Positions 9,366-21,490 of a stretch of DNA of 64,000 nt are shown in pieces. How positions within the stretch are numbered: the stretch's first letter is position 1; each line of letters starts with the position of its first letter. Under the pieces are notes generated by a model, which saw nothing but the letters and a program-made list of their open reading frames with translations, had not been told where the DNA came from and ran no database searches. Origin of the DNA: Poa pratensis (taxonomy: Eukaryota; Streptophyta; Magnoliopsida; Poales; Poaceae). The translations under genes and the position numbers were made by a program. Location: assembly GCA_947311845.1 (NCBI GenBank), contig CAMZMU010000075.1:19071366-19135365 (forward strand), in the 5' to 3' direction.

Positions 9366-9850
9366 CTACAACCGGTTATGTATAGTTATACAACATGTGT
9401 CTGTAGTTGTACAACACAAACTGTGTATGTGTAGTTGTACAACTTGTGTCTGTCTAGTTGTACAACCTGCGTCTGTATAACCTGTGTCTGTACAACCTGC
9501 GTCTGTACAAGCTGTGTCTGTACAACCTGTGTCTATCTAGTTGTACAACCTGCGTCTGTACAACATGTGTCTGTCTAGTTGTACAACTTGTGTCTGTACA
9601 ACCTGTGTCTGTGTAGTTGTACAACCTGTGTCTGTACAACTTGTGTTTGTTTAGTTGTACAACCTGTGTCTGTACAACCTGTGTTGTGTAGTTGTACAAC
9701 CTATCTCTGTCTAGTTGTACAACATGTGTTATGTGTACAACCTGTATCTGTACGTGTAGTTGTACAACATGTGTCCCTTTTTGTTGTACAACATAATTTG
9801 TGTAGTTGTATAATCTGGTAGTTGTACAACCTGTACTGTATAGTTGCACA
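9366..9850. repeat. TTGTACAAC-rich minisatellite
   Basis: About 480 bp of imperfect tandem units built from the palindromic core TTGTACAAC alternating with CTGTGTCTG-type spacers, for example GTAGTTGTACAACCTGTG. Unit spacing varies between about 16 and 40 bp. Long apparent frames on both strands here are translations of the repeat and are not genes. It sits between an AT-rich grass repeat and a GC-rich stretch with further short repeats, so it is probably the interior of an unclassified transposon. Confidence 0.85.
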
Positions 9851-9929
9851 TCTCAAAAAAAAATCTTTCGATTTTTCCCTCTGTACGTTCTGTCTTCTGT
9901 ACATCACACGAACCAACTAACACACAGGG

Positions 9930-10090
9930 GCCTCGCCCAGGACGTACGCGAGCGAGCAGCTTCCATCGGCCGGCCGGCGCGTACACGCGCGGGGGCTTCA
10001 CTTCCAGGACGTACGCGTGCGGTGACCTTCGGATCGTACGCGTTGCGTTGGTTGCTTGCTTTTCCCAGGACGTACGCGCTGGGCTATGCG
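9930..10090. repeat. short dispersed CAGGACGTACGCG repeats
   Basis: The motif CAGGACGTACGCG, or close variants, occurs at about 9938, 10007 and 10068, with more CGTACGCG and CGTACACG copies between. Spacing is irregular. This looks like subterminal repeat sequence of a DNA transposon, but no terminus was found. Confidence 0.5.
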
Positions 10091-10254
10091 CGCGAGTCGC
10101 GACCGCGGAATCGGCCGGACGGAGCGTGCGCCTCGCTTCGACCTGTCCGTAGCCAAATTAGATTTCTCCACCTTTCTAGGTCCAGCACGTGGCATGCTCT
10201 CCACTCGTTGGTGCCCTTTCAGAAGGGAAGCCTTTTTGTAGTCCTACCCGATAA

Positions 10255-10710
10255 CGACACATCGCACCCGTCGCCCTCCCCGCATCTTCTTCTTCCCCCC
10301 GCATGGGCCGGCCCACGACCTCCCCGCATCTTCTTCTTCCCCTCCATCGACCCCCCGCCGCCACCGCCGGCCATGCCGCCACCCGCGCCCGGCGCCGCTC
10401 CCGCGCCGCCTCGGCGTCCCGCCCTCTTCCAACTGCGGCCCACCGCCGCCCCGAGCCTTCCCTCTAAACCCCCCCGACCTGCACCCTGCACCTAACTCCG
10501 GTCGCCGTCACTCGCGTCGCCGGCGAGCTCCCCGCACCGCACCCCGCACCTGCACCCCCCAGTTAAGTTTCTTCCTCGCCTTCGCCGGCGACGCAGCGGC
10601 CAGCCGCGTCGTCCCCGTCTCCGGCGAGGTCCTGGCCTTACCTCCGACGGGGCGCCGCGGCCTGCCGCGTCGTCCCCGTCATCGGTGAGTAGCTCCGGTC
10701 GCCGCCGTCC
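10255..10710 (+). other. GC-rich, C-rich tract; CpG-island-like
   Basis: A pyrimidine- and CCG-rich block that contains a direct repeat CCCCGCATCTTCTTCTTCCC at about 10281 and 10322. Composition resembles the 5' UTR and first exon of a grass gene. The open frames are low-complexity proline/arginine translations, and no recognisable protein follows. It may be a captured gene 5' end inside a transposon. Confidence 0.35.
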
Positions 10711-10810
10711 TCGTTTCCGGCCGCCGTCGTGCCTCTCCCGCACAAACTTGGCCATGCCCATGTCTCCACGTGGGGTGTGCGACGCCTGCTTATCATCGAC
10801 ATGGTCGATG

Positions 10811-11100
10811 AATAGGTTTTGCCAGCCCGGCCCGGGACGGCCGGACCCAAAAATCCCGGGCCAGGCTTTCACATCGGGACGGGCTCGGCCCTGATTTTTG
10901 GGCCCGATAGTCGTGTCGGGTCTAGCTCGGCCTTTCTAAAAACAGGATTTTAGCAGGGACCGGGCTGGGCCGTCGGGACTAGTCGGGCTTGGGCCCAATT
11001 TCTGCGGTCCGACACTCGTGCCTGTATTTTTTACGCCGTGCTTTTTTTAGGTTCAGCCCGAAGCCCGACCTAGCCCGAGAAATGATCGGGTATAGTCCGC
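10811..11100. repeat. CGGGCC/GGGCCCGA-rich repeat block
   Basis: Many short words such as CCGGCCCGGGAC, GGGCTCGGCC, GGGCCCGAT and AGCCCGA occur in both orientations. This is typical of subterminal repeats in grass hAT-like elements. No TIR or target duplication was identified. Confidence 0.4.
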
Positions 11101-12480
11101 AGCCACTATTCATGACTCAAATACTTTGAACTCTGAACAAAAACAAGTGATTTGCACATAACTAGCACATGTAAGGTGAGGATTGCTCATAGTCATCTCT
11201 TTTGTGATATTTAAGTTAAAATGACTACCATTCGATTAGAATATAACTTAACTCAGACGCATGTTTGAATATAAATGTTATTTAATATTGCGGTGGAAGT
11301 TTTATGTTTATGTGAATTAAAACCATTTCGAAAATCAAATACATCGTTGGAGTATGTGTATTTTATTTCATCTACCACTTTTGTGCAATCCGCTCTTGAC
11401 AATCCAAAAACAAATTATTAGTATCTTGCATTAATGAATACTATGATACTAATTTGTTGTTTTTTAGGTCTAGTAATTCTTCGCATGAGACCATCCAGAT
11501 TAGGTTAATCTCAAAAAATAATTCTTATAAGAGAACCTTTTTTTGACATCTATCACTATTTTTTGTTTCAAACATGGTGTGTTCCAAATTGTATTTTTGT
11601 TTGTCACTCATGTTATTTTTAAAATTTTAAACTATGTGGTAATTTTCATAACAAAAATGTTCATATAAGTTTGGTTCAACCGCTCTGACTACTTCAACGC
11701 ACGGGAATTCCTCTACTTTTGTTAAAAGCTAAAACACATGAATTTGTAAAACACCCGCACAAGGGTGGTGGAGGTGCCGACACTACTCGACGATGCCTCC
11801 GAAAGGAGGAACAACGCTTGCAAGTGACGTTGTTGTCGACATCGACCGAGAACAAGCAGGACTTTCATCTCAAGTGTAACTCCCTTCCACGGGAAGTTGG
11901 ACCAGCAGACTACCATTGTTGTTTTGCTCTACGGCTTCTATAGGATTTCGACGTCATCGTTGCAGAGTCACTGCCCACCGGCACTACGGCTGACACTTCC
12001 AAACCAAAAGGGCATTTCGCTCCCTATGTTATTTTAAGACAAAATTTGTTATCTAACTTTGTGCTAAGATGTTATAGGTTGAATTGATGAAATGCACAAG
12101 ACGATTGTTGCCCCCTCAAAAGTGCAGAGAGAGAAGATGGTTTCCCGATGTTTTGTTCTCTCTATTTAGTAAACAGGAAAACCATACTATCAATAGGGTT
12201 GCATAATGAAACATATGAGTGAAGTCAAATACACGTACATAAACTCATATTGCACCCACCTAGCCTTCCCATTTGTTTTGGTGCGAGAGAACACTCCAGT
12301 TTCACACTGTTCTAGCTGTTCGGTTTCAAACCGAAAATTTCAGTGTGTTTCTGACCGAAACTTACACACCGGAATTTTCGGTGGTTAAACATCGGAACTT
12401 CTAGATTGGAACACTGAAAATTTACTGACTGAATTTTTCGTTCCCACTCCTGAGTTGCGTCGAATGATGCTCCTCTCTAG
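11101..12480. other. AT-rich repeat-like intergenic DNA, no gene seen
   Basis: No coding frame with natural composition is visible. Local inverted words such as AACCGAAAATTTC around 12320-12400 suggest further transposon debris. Confidence 0.35.
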
Positions 12481-12651
12481 AGGGGGTCTGGAAAGGCAAG
12501 AAGTTTCCGGTGGTCCAAAACTTCCGGACTTCACTCCGAAACTTCAAGTTCCCCCATAGCTACAATGGCTAGATTTCAGATGGTGGGGCTACAAAAGGTC
12601 CCCTTCTTCCCCAAGTGGATTCCACTTGTTTCCTCTCTCTCTCTCTCCCTC

Positions 12652-12690
<39 letters not shown>

Positions 12691-13100
12691 CTCCACCATT
12701 AGTCAAAGTCTTACCGTCTTAAGTGGCCTAGATCTCTCTCCCTAGCCAACCAATCTTGATTCCCTTCAAGGAATTGAGAGAGAATACCTAAATCTACCTA
12801 TTCACCAAAGAAAATTTATTTCCCTCTTCAATCCATTGTGGAATTTGTTACTCTTGATTTTTTGTAACCCTAGACGGAAGAAATCCTCCTCGGCGCTCAT
12901 TTTTTTGTGTGAAACTAGTTGGTGGAGTTGAGAGCTTCTAATTGAGTTGTGGAAATTTTCGCAACCTTGTATGTAAAGATCCGATTACCGCCTCCAAGTG
13001 ATCCGTTTAGTGGATCGAGTCTTTCTCTTTGTCGAAAAACTCGAATAGAATAAGGTGAGCCTTTGTAACGTTAGTGGCCTTTGTGCGCCACTGCACCTCT
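12481..13100 (+). mobile_element. probable LTR-retrotransposon LTR remnant
   Basis: The segment has the texture of a grass LTR 3' half. It runs from a CT-rich leader into the phrase TTGTAACCCTAGACGGAAG, then GGTGGAGTTGAGAGC and GTGGATCGAGTC. No matching second LTR, primer site or polyprotein was found nearby, so ends are uncertain. Confidence 0.35.
12630..12692. repeat. (CT)n and (CTAT)n microsatellite
   Basis: A CT run is followed by about nine CTAT units in tandem. Confidence 0.9.
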
Positions 13101-13183
13101 CCATACTTTCATTAAAAGAAGGAATTTCAAGAATTTTTGCGCAATGGATCCTGGCATTAAAAGAAACATCGAACCGTACAAAA

Positions 13184-13440
13184 CATCTCAACAAAAACGA
13201 AAATTACAACGAGATCCTTGAGATGCCCTTCGTCTTCAACCTCCAGACCGTGTCGACGGCGCGCCGCCGCTGCCGCTCCTCCCTGAGTCGGCCTGACATT
13301 GTTGGTTGCGGACGGGAAGTCGCCGAACGGGTCAAGAAGACCACATCCGTCACGGTGCCGAAGAAGAAGGATGAACCGCCGATGAAGCTCCACGACGATC
13401 CGGAGATCGTCACCGCCAGAAAAAGCCCTTGAGAAACACA
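13184..13440 (+). other. possible gene fragment, unrecognised
   Basis: A GC-rich island within AT-rich DNA, open on the plus strand, with segments such as EILEMPFVFNLQTVSTARR and the Lys-rich ERVKKTTSVTVPKKKDEPP. It may be a fragment carried by a transposon. No family was recognised, and the other strand is also open over much of it, so coding direction is not established. Confidence 0.25.
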
Positions 13441-13857
13441 CCACTCCCACAAGATTCTCGACGTCACCGCCGAGATGGCGTTGTCCTTATCTCCACCATT
13501 ACGGTTATCTCTTACCTTGACTTCGATGATTTCATTCTAGTTGTAACTTGTTATCTTATCTCTAGATTTTGTCACATAGATTATTGACCTAGTTCACCAT
13601 CTTGATAATATTGTATTTGCATTGTATCACTTAAGTTGAAAAGAACCTAAATATTGTTAGTCATCTACTCGCCCTCTCTAGCGACCATAACGATCATTTC
13701 ACACACCGCCTAGCCACTCTTGTGAGTGACAGCCTGACAGGAGATCAAATTGACAGCATGGCAATTTTCACCAACTAAAAATAACTCAAGTACCAACGGC
13801 GAGGAGTGCGGGATCTATCTCTTCTCTATCTTCTCTACTATCTCTATCTCTTCTCTA

Positions 13858-14739
13858 TCTCTACTATCTAAAAGGTACGATTCGTTCCTTCGTCAAGCCT
13901 CTCAGACTTTCGTCAACACGGTCTTTTCCACACCGGTTTTTCCCCGTTTCGGTTTTTTCCCAACACATCAATGCCAATTCAAATTTCGATATGGTAGTCT
14001 ATCAATCAGCATTAAATCTATCAATCAACATTAAAACACCAATTATTTCAAAGTTAACATAGCGTACAGGTCAAACAAAGGATTTCATGGAGCAAAACTT
14101 ACCAAAATTGTCCCTAATTATTAAATGACACTAATTAAAGGCTGGATTGCATGCCACTAATTATTTGGTGATAATTTACAAATTTATTAAACTTATTTGC
14201 GGCTACAAAGTGCATGCTTGTGGGACTGCTACCATGATGATGACGGGAACACGGGGCAACGAGATTTGGCCCCGTAAAACGGTGGATGCATTAGGCTAGA
14301 TAAAAGGTGGCCCGTCGAGGTAGAGGCGATGCATGAGGGAAGAACTGGATCATCGTGTTTGATAAGGATCTAGGCTGAATATTTGTGCACCGTGTAGGAC
14401 GATGACTTCTTTAAGAGGGTCGTGACAACTCACGGCCACAATTTTACAAGATTTTTTGTTAGTGATCTTCCATATAATTTATCAAATTTGTCATGATGAT
14501 TTTGTTGTCGACTCATAAGTTGATGCGTGATAATTTCAATACTTTTGGATATACATGATATATAAACAAATAAGCGAGGACCTTTCATTTCTATTTTGAG
14601 AGAGGTTGTTCTATAAACGTATAATAGAACTATAAGAGGACGAAATCAATTGGTGTATCTAATATGTTTCAATGGCCAATTTGATGTTGACGTCAACATC
14701 TCTATTTGGACCCGTTGCAACGCGCGGCCATTTTGCTAG
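13858..14739 (+). mobile_element. small non-autonomous Helitron
   Basis: The element starts TCTCTACTATCTAAAAGG and ends in GCTAG. A GC-rich hairpin-like segment (CCCGTTGCAACGCGCGG) lies just before the end, followed by a short T run, which is the standard plant Helitron 3' end. The base before the start is A and the base after CTAG is T, matching Helitron insertion between A and T without target duplication. At 882 bp, with no Rep/helicase coding, it must be non-autonomous. Confidence 0.8.
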
Positions 14740-16150
14740 TCTAATAAATTAATAATGTTAACCGCAATCATTGAGCAGGGGACTCAAAAAGTGACCATCA
14801 TGGACCAAGTCATCACAACTTGATCGCCAATTCATCATAGCTATGGATGGAGCCTGGATCCATAATCTCCTAACTATATTAAGATTCACCAGATCGGCGG
14901 CCTCTCCGCGATCCACTGTTCTAAGGAACAGTAAATCATGTTACTGTGCCCCGCTCCAGTACCCAAACGCATCCGCACCGTCCGATCTAAATCTGACGTC
15001 TCCGTTGCCATTTTACGAAAAAGAACCTACGCTTTCTGGAAATTGCTCCGCAATCCGCACGTTCTAACTACGAAGGACTTGTATGCAATTTCCAGGAATC
15101 ACAGGGACTTTCTTGCAAACTTACAGCACAACCCCCTTCCCTCTCCTCTCTCTCCCGCGACGACGGAGAATGCCGCCGCCGTCGACACTCAGCTCCGCCG
15201 CTCCGCTTCTCTCCGTCCAGATCGAAGGCCACAGAAGCCTCCGCCGCCGCGTCCTCTATCACCAGTCTTTTTCCTATGGACAGCGACACGGAGAGAAACA
15301 ATTGGCCCCGCTTGGTTTGCCGGTGCAGATTACCGTCCAGGGTATTTTTCTCAGTCCTCGTGTTTTCAGCCGGACAATCAACGCTCTGTAATTCCACCGG
15401 ATCGTTTGGGTTAATAAACGACGTATCAAGCGGGACATTCAGCTACTCCGGAGGAGCCCTTGCTTCATCGCTTGGTTCGCAGAAAATTAGCCCGCAGAAA
15501 ATACGACGGTTCCAGTGGACATACCAGGAAATATTAACTTCCACAAACCAATCAAGACCGAGAAAACTCTATTGGCTGTAGAGATACACGCGTTTTGGCC
15601 TCAAATACGACAATCCAATCGGGTCTCTGCTTTGTTACGGTGTGGTCTGATCGAATCGGTTTTGGGTCTCTGCTTTTTTACGGCGTGGTCTGGTCGAATC
15701 GGTTTCTTTTAAGGACACCCATGAAAAGGGCATATTCATATAAGAAGGGTCAAGTGGCCTGTTTATAACACGGATGGCACAGGCACCATGCTCATTCCAC
15801 CGAAAGAGAAAACTCAAGGAACACTCTTCTACCATCCACCGGTCCACCTGTGCTAGCTACCCCTAAACAAACCAGCTATACGCCAACAACCCGCCTCGTC
15901 AACATATAAGATAAACCAATTTGGCAACAGATAACATACTCTGCTACTACGAAGTATAGCAGCCCTAGTGTTGCAAGAAGACGGGCGACACCTGGCAACC
16001 TGAAAGTATTAGCACATGGCTGGCCCGTCTACATCGCCGCCTCACGGGACCAAAGTCAGAATTTTTCTTCTTCAAAAACGGAATCCGGTCACGTCGTCCA
16101 ATTCAGTCACATGCCGTTCGATGATGCTTCCCAGCAACCTCTCATCTTGT
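14740..16150. other. intergenic and proximal promoter of the monooxygenase gene
   Basis: No gene is supported. Around 14850-15420 there are gene-like GC islands in an otherwise AT-rich setting, perhaps another Helitron-like or captured fragment, with no clear ends. The last few hundred bases are probably the promoter of the downstream gene. Confidence 0.3.
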
Positions 16151-16155
16151 CTTGT

Positions 16156-16163
16156 TATAAAAG
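16156..16163 (+). promoter_or_regulatory. TATA box of the FAD monooxygenase gene
   Basis: TATAAAAG lies about 150 bp before the ATG, leaving a 5' UTR of roughly 110-125 bases. Position and sequence are canonical for a plant RNA polymerase II promoter. Confidence 0.7.
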
Positions 16164-16311
16164 CTAGCTAGCTCTCTGGTTACATCATAATCAGATCGTG
16201 TGGCTTCTTCTCTCCTGATCATCTTCTTCTTCTTCTTGCTCCAGCAGTCTAGCTCTGCCTTCTCAACCCAATCGTCCTGTACCCAACTTCCAACTGACAA
16301 CAGCTAATCCA

Positions 16312-18937
16312 ATGGAAGCCGCCGAGGGCATCGTCATCGCGGGAGCCGGACTCGCCGGCCTAGCAACAGCGCTGGGGCTGCACAGGTAATTCGGGGTTGT
16401 TGCCCTGTCTAGCCTGAATACCGCTCTATTTTTTGCGGTTGTCCTGCTCCGGCGTGGATGCGAGCTGATGAACGAGTGTGCCGGCCGGTGTCGCAGGAAA
16501 GGTGTGAGGAGCCTGGTGCTGGAGTCGTCGGCGACGCTGCGGGCGTCGGGGTACGCCTTCACCACCTGGACCAACGGCTTCCGCGCGCTGGATGCCCTCG
16601 GCGTCGGGGACGAGATCAGGGAGCATCACCTGCTCTACGAGAGGTGAGCTACCAGCGACCAATCATGGAACCTTCCTAGTACTCATCTGCATTATGTTAG
16701 TCTCTAATTAATAGTACTACTCCAAGCGAAGCGAAGGTGACACGACCTGAGTGGTAGTTGTGGTGCGGTGCATACTTTTCTCTAGAACATCTCTAGCAGT
16801 AGCACTCTTTATTTAAAACATTGCGGAATGTACCAGGCGAATGAAAAATTGAACACTTTATTTAAGATTCAAGATTTAGAAAAGATATCAAGGTACCAGG
16901 AAATTCATAAATCATTCACTGATTTCAGCAGAAAATAATTGCGAGCATTGTCATATTTTCTTGGTTTTACATAAGGAATCCTTATATTTTTTTTTATTTA
17001 CTATACTCTTTAAAATTCTCATAATTTTGCAATAAAGTTTCTAGGATATTTATTATTAATTTTTTATATTCTATTTGTGATTTTTTTTTGCGAAACACAG
17101 TACAAACACAGACACTCACATACACGTGCACACACTCAATAAATTAGAATTTTTTCTTTTTTGTGACTTTCCCATTTCTCAAGTTTTCTTATTCTTTTCT
17201 AAATGTGTTGTATTTTTATTCTGTCGGTGTTTATGTAATGCTTTATTGATCTATCACCGTGTAAACCCCACTACGACATCATCAGAACAGCCTTCGAGCA
17301 ATGAATTGTACAATGTGGATAATTAAGAGTTAACTTTATTTCAGTTTGGAGTTTAGAGCATAGAAAAATAATTTAGCGGCAAAACCCAGGATTTCCCGTA
17401 AATTTATAACTGAATGTCTTCAAGAAAAATGATTTGACCGATGAGCTCACACCTGACCTTAGTACCGTGTCGTGCATGTGTGCCCTTACAATATCTCTGC
17501 GTCTTTGCTTCTCTTTTCTGAAAGCCTCGCAGCAGCCTTCTAGTTCATAAGTTATTCTTCAGTACAACCAGTAGCAAAATATCCTTACAACTGAACTGAT
17601 AGTTGTAACTTCGGTTATGAGCTTCTACAATTGTAACTTACTGAGTTACTGTACTTCTTCGCAGTCTGGTCGCCTTCTCTGCGTCCACGGGCAAGACAGC
17701 CGCAAAAGTGAGCCTGCAGATGCAGGGCAAAAGGTACGAAAACCATGCTCGGTGAATCGCAGAAGCATGAGCTTACCATATCACCATGTACAAACTTACA
17801 CACAATGCTTGACAATTCATCTGAGAATATCATGGTTCCATCAGCGGGCCTCACGAGAACCGATGCGTGAAGCGCAACTTCCTGCTGGAGACGTTGGAGA
17901 AGGAGCTGCCGGAGGGCACCATCAGGTACTCCTCCAAGATCGTCGCCATCGAGGAGGAAGGCAACGTCAAGCTCCTGCAGATGGCCGACGGCTCTATCAT
18001 CAGAGCTAACGTAAGACATATATAACGGTGCAGTGCGTTGCATTCGTGAATCTCCTTGTCTGCAGTAACAAAATCTTACACCGGTCACTGGTTCGGCTCT
18101 TTCAGGTTCTCGTGGGGTGTGACGGGGTGAACTCCGTGGTGGCGAAATGGCTGGGCCTTCCCAAGCCTATCTTGTCGGGTCGGTCCGCCACCAGGGGCCT
18201 CGCCGAGTACCCGGACGGCCACGGCTTCGGCCCGGAGATCCTGCAGTTCATCGGCCATGGCTTCCGCTCCGGCGTGCTCCCCTGCTCCGACACCTCCGTG
18301 TACTGGAACTACACCTGGTATCCTTCCCCAGACGGTATGCACGCGTGTCCTTAATTCTTTCGCAACATTAACGTCCTGCTCGAGGTTTTCTGACAAGTCT
18401 TGTCTGTTACTGCTTTGCATTGCAGACAAGGATGCTGAGGAGAGCGTGGCCAAGATGCGGCAGCACGTCCTCACCAAGCTGAGGGCTGCCAAGATCCCCG
18501 TGGAGGCGCTGGACGTGATCGAGCGCAGCGAGATGAGCGACGTGGTGTCCTCGCCGCTCCGGTTCCGGTCCCCGCTCGCGCTCGTCCGGGGAACCATCAG
18601 CAGGGGCAACGTGTGTGTGGCCGGCGACGCTTTCCACCCCATGACCCCGGAGCTCGGGCAGGGCGGGTGCTCGGCGCTCGAGGACGGTGTCGTCCTCGCG
18701 CGGTGCCTCGCCGAGGCCTTCGTGGGCAGCGGCAACATGAGCGTGGAGGCGGCATTGGAGAAGTACGCTGAGGAAAGGAGGTGGCGCGCCATCAGGCTGG
18801 TCACGGCCGCCTATGTCGTCGGCTTCGTGCAGCAGAGCAGCAACCCGGTGGTCAAGTTTCTCAGGGAGAAGTTCTTGTCGGGACGGCTGGCTAAACTGAT
18901 GGTCGACATGGCCGACTACGATTGCGGGAAGCTGTAA
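16312..18937 (+). CDS. FAD-dependent monooxygenase (MO1/CTF2, salicylate hydroxylase-like), six exons
   Basis: Exons are 16312-16385, 16497-16643, 17665-17733, 17845-18010, 18106-18334 and 18426-18937. All have GT-AG borders and consistent phases, giving 1,197 bases and 398 residues. The N-terminus has the dinucleotide-binding GAGLAGLA motif (about residues 11-18). The second FAD signature is GCDGVNSVVAKWLGL (about 155-169), and the GDAFHPMTPELGQGG motif in exon 6 contacts the flavin. Class A flavin monooxygenases use NAD(P)H and oxygen to hydroxylate aromatic or related substrates; the true substrate of plant MO1-type proteins is not established. No lesion is visible, making this the only apparently intact host gene here. 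The ATG is the first in a frame that fits the family N-terminus. Length agrees with plant MO1-like proteins (about 400). Confidence 0.95.
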
Positions 18938-18986
18938 TTCCGGTTCTGTGATCTTGGCGTAGAAAATAGAATTACGATGAGATGGA

Positions 18987-18992
18987 AATAAA
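18987..18992 (+). terminator. polyadenylation signal of the monooxygenase gene
   Basis: AATAAA occurs 50 bases after the TAA stop, a normal position for a plant near-upstream poly(A) element. Confidence 0.6.
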
Positions 18993-19330
18993 GTAAACTG
19001 AAATAGGCATAAGTTTATCATGTTCGATCATGTGCTCACGTTCTGCTTAAAATTTGAAAGTAAATAACATTACGAAAAAAATGGCATGGACGATTGTTGT
19101 CAACACTGATTCTGAATTCTCACGCGATGGACACAGGGACAGGGCTAATGGTCTTTTGTGCTCCGTTCAACCACTGTAGCTTTTCCATTATCTCCTTTTA
19201 TTTGAGAATCACATATCAAAATCCATGATGAAACTAAGCATGAAAAGAAAAGGATGCTCAGCTTGAAATAATTGAGAACATGGATGTAGCTCAACACATG
19301 AATTTGTGCTTCATACATCTTTAATTAATA

Positions 19331-19571
19331 CTACCTCCATTCCAAAATATAAGGCGTATTTCATTTGCTTTGACCAAGGCTTTGACCAACAATAAGTCTA
19401 TTAATATGTAATTTATGTGACATAAAATTAATAGCATTGTATTCCTAATAAGAAGTACTTTACTTATGATTATGATTTAAATCACATAAGTCACATGTTA
19501 ATTCTGTAATTATTGGTCAAAGACTCGGTCAAAGTAAACGAAATACGCCTTATATTTTGGAATGGAGGTAG
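19331..19571. mobile_element. Stowaway MITE (Tc1/mariner)
   Basis: Terminal inverted repeats CTACCTCCATTCCAAAATAT and its complement bound a 241-bp AT-rich element, flanked by TA on both sides. CTCCNTCC-type TIRs with TA duplications define Stowaway elements. Confidence 0.95.
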
Positions 19572-20552
19572 TATGAGAATATGTCTATCTTCGAAATTGT
19601 GATTCGGAACTTCAAAACGAAAAGATTTTCATGGACAAATCAGTAAAGAAAAGATTCATCGCCAATTAAATTCATGACTTATCTGTCCTACGTAGTTAGT
19701 AGAACAAAAGAGATGGACATCATTTCAAATTGACATGGAATTAATTTTAACATATAAATATTCACTACTATGGTCGTCGAAATTTGCACACCAAGCTGAA
19801 AGTTTTCCCTAATATTGATGAATAAACCATATTTTCACTCCAACCCACTACGCCATTCAAATAAGAAATACATATATTGGAATGCCACCAACTAAATGCG
19901 TACATTTTTCATTCTCAAAACTTAGAGGGAAGCCTATTTTATCATGCCAACAACATTCAGTACTAAGCAAGTAAGCATATAACCACCTACACTGAGTGCA
20001 TACCGCAAACCATCAGAATAAAAATTGGAAGACCCAATCAAAGTGATTACTTATTCACCTTGCTTTCTTACCTTGATAGAGCGTGGAATAAGCATTCTCT
20101 CGTTATGATTTTTGGACACCGATAAGCTATCAAGGTAAGCAAGCTGAAGGCCTGAAGTGCTGGCCCATATGGCATAGAATGTCATCCTGAGCTTCATATG
20201 TCAACGCCACCGAGCATAGGTAACAACTCCCTTACTGGCTGGAAAAGATTGGCTTCCTTACCCTCTGACTGAAAGCAATTGGAAGAACAAGAAATGCTAA
20301 ATGTTATCCTCATATGTAAAAGCAAAAAACAAAAACAGAACAAACTTCCAAGGACTATAAATGTATATACCAATACCATGATGCAATTATGTTAGAGAGC
20401 TTGATTGCAACACTGCGTTTCTGACACTGACACTGACACTGAAACTGAAATTGATCTTGATTCCAAATAAACAGACTTTAGGAAACATGAAGTGAAGATT
20501 TTGTTTGAGCGGGGAACAAAGTTTCATTTCTCACAATGGAGACTCTATCCTT
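19572..20552. other. intergenic, no gene seen
   Basis: AT-rich with no supported coding frame. A short (CTGACA)n-like run occurs near 20420. Confidence 0.35.
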
Positions 20553-20666
20553 TCATCGTGTTGTGACTTGTGACAAGGAGCTGATCTTTGGAGGAGCAGT
20601 CCCAAGCCAATCAGCTTGTCCATCTCCTTTGATTTTAACTATCTTGATCTGAGTATCAGAATCATT
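20553..20666 (-). pseudogene. candidate terminal exon of an unrecognised minus-strand gene
   Basis: After a good acceptor (TGGACAG) the minus strand reads NDSDTQIKIVKIKGDG and QADWLGTAPPKISSLSQ, ending in TGA at 20553-20555. The composition is protein-like. About 500 bp upstream on the same strand is a GC-rich stretch (21107-21490) that ends in an ATG|GTAAGA donor, which could be the first exon. No ATG opens that frame, and no middle exons are evident. The gene may be non-coding, broken, or built differently. Family not recognised. Confidence 0.35.
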
Positions 20667-21106
20667 CTGTCCAGAGCACACATACACGCTGTTAAACTAA
20701 ACTCAATTCATCATGAGTTAAATGCATCACAAACTATCATCGGGAAGAAAATGGAAGAATACAATACCACAAAGACCTATTTTCACAAATAATAAATTCA
20801 GGAATATTAATATATATACCTTCATTCGTTAAGTCACCATAAGAAAAGGGCTAGAGTTTTGAAAAATGTAAGAGTTATGAAGCACTACTTCCAGCACTAA
20901 ACAATCAACGATACTGATCATCCATACAATAGTCCGAAGTATGTCTTTCATACACCTTGAAGGTGTTCGGACTGATTTCCTATTAAGCCTATGACATAAC
21001 CAGTTTTGAAGGCAATTCGTCAGACACATGTTGCAGATGTTCATAGAGATGGATTTTTGATAAAGTCATAGAGATGGATGCAAGGTATCAACGTCTGAAT
21101 CTTACC

Positions 21107-21490
21107 ATGTGATGGAGCCCAATGGAGGAAGATGCATGTGCCCACCTGTCAATATTGCCGCCAAGAGGGAACTGCTTAGGCACTGGAGAAGGTAACGACG
21201 AAGTTGAAATCAGCTGGACGGCAGGGTGGTCGGCAAGATAGGGAGGGACGCGGTACCCTGTCGTTGAGCTCGGGACGGCCGGCCTCTGCAGGGGATGGGG
21301 ATGTGACAGCGGACGGAGGCTCAACCGGGCGGCGGCGGCGGGCAAGCTCAAGCGCGCGGAGACGGAAAGGCCTGGCGGTGGCGGCGACTGCAGCGCGGGG
21401 CCGGCGGGGACGCAGGCAGGAGCAATCAGGGCGGCCGCGTTTTCTTCGCTGGAAAAGAATCAGGGCCGGCCGGGACGCGGGCAGGAACAA
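21107..21490 (-). other. GC-rich first-exon-like segment
   Basis: A strongly GC-rich island on the minus strand, open for about 80 codons and ending at a plausible splice donor (GTAAGA at about 21107). It could be the 5' UTR or first exon of the candidate gene at 20553. No ATG start in the best frame was found. Confidence 0.3.

Noticed and set aside
9454..9849. Long Tyr/Cys/Val-rich frames on the minus strand and Cys-rich frames on the plus strand
   Set aside because: They are direct translations of the TTGTACAAC minisatellite, open on both strands.
9366..9850. CRISPR-like array of palindromic repeats with spacers
   Set aside because: Spacers are themselves repeats of irregular length and the DNA is plant nuclear, with no cas genes.
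10255..10495. Pro/Arg-rich frame in the GC-rich block as a gene start
   Set aside because: Low complexity, open in several frames on both strands, with no following exon.
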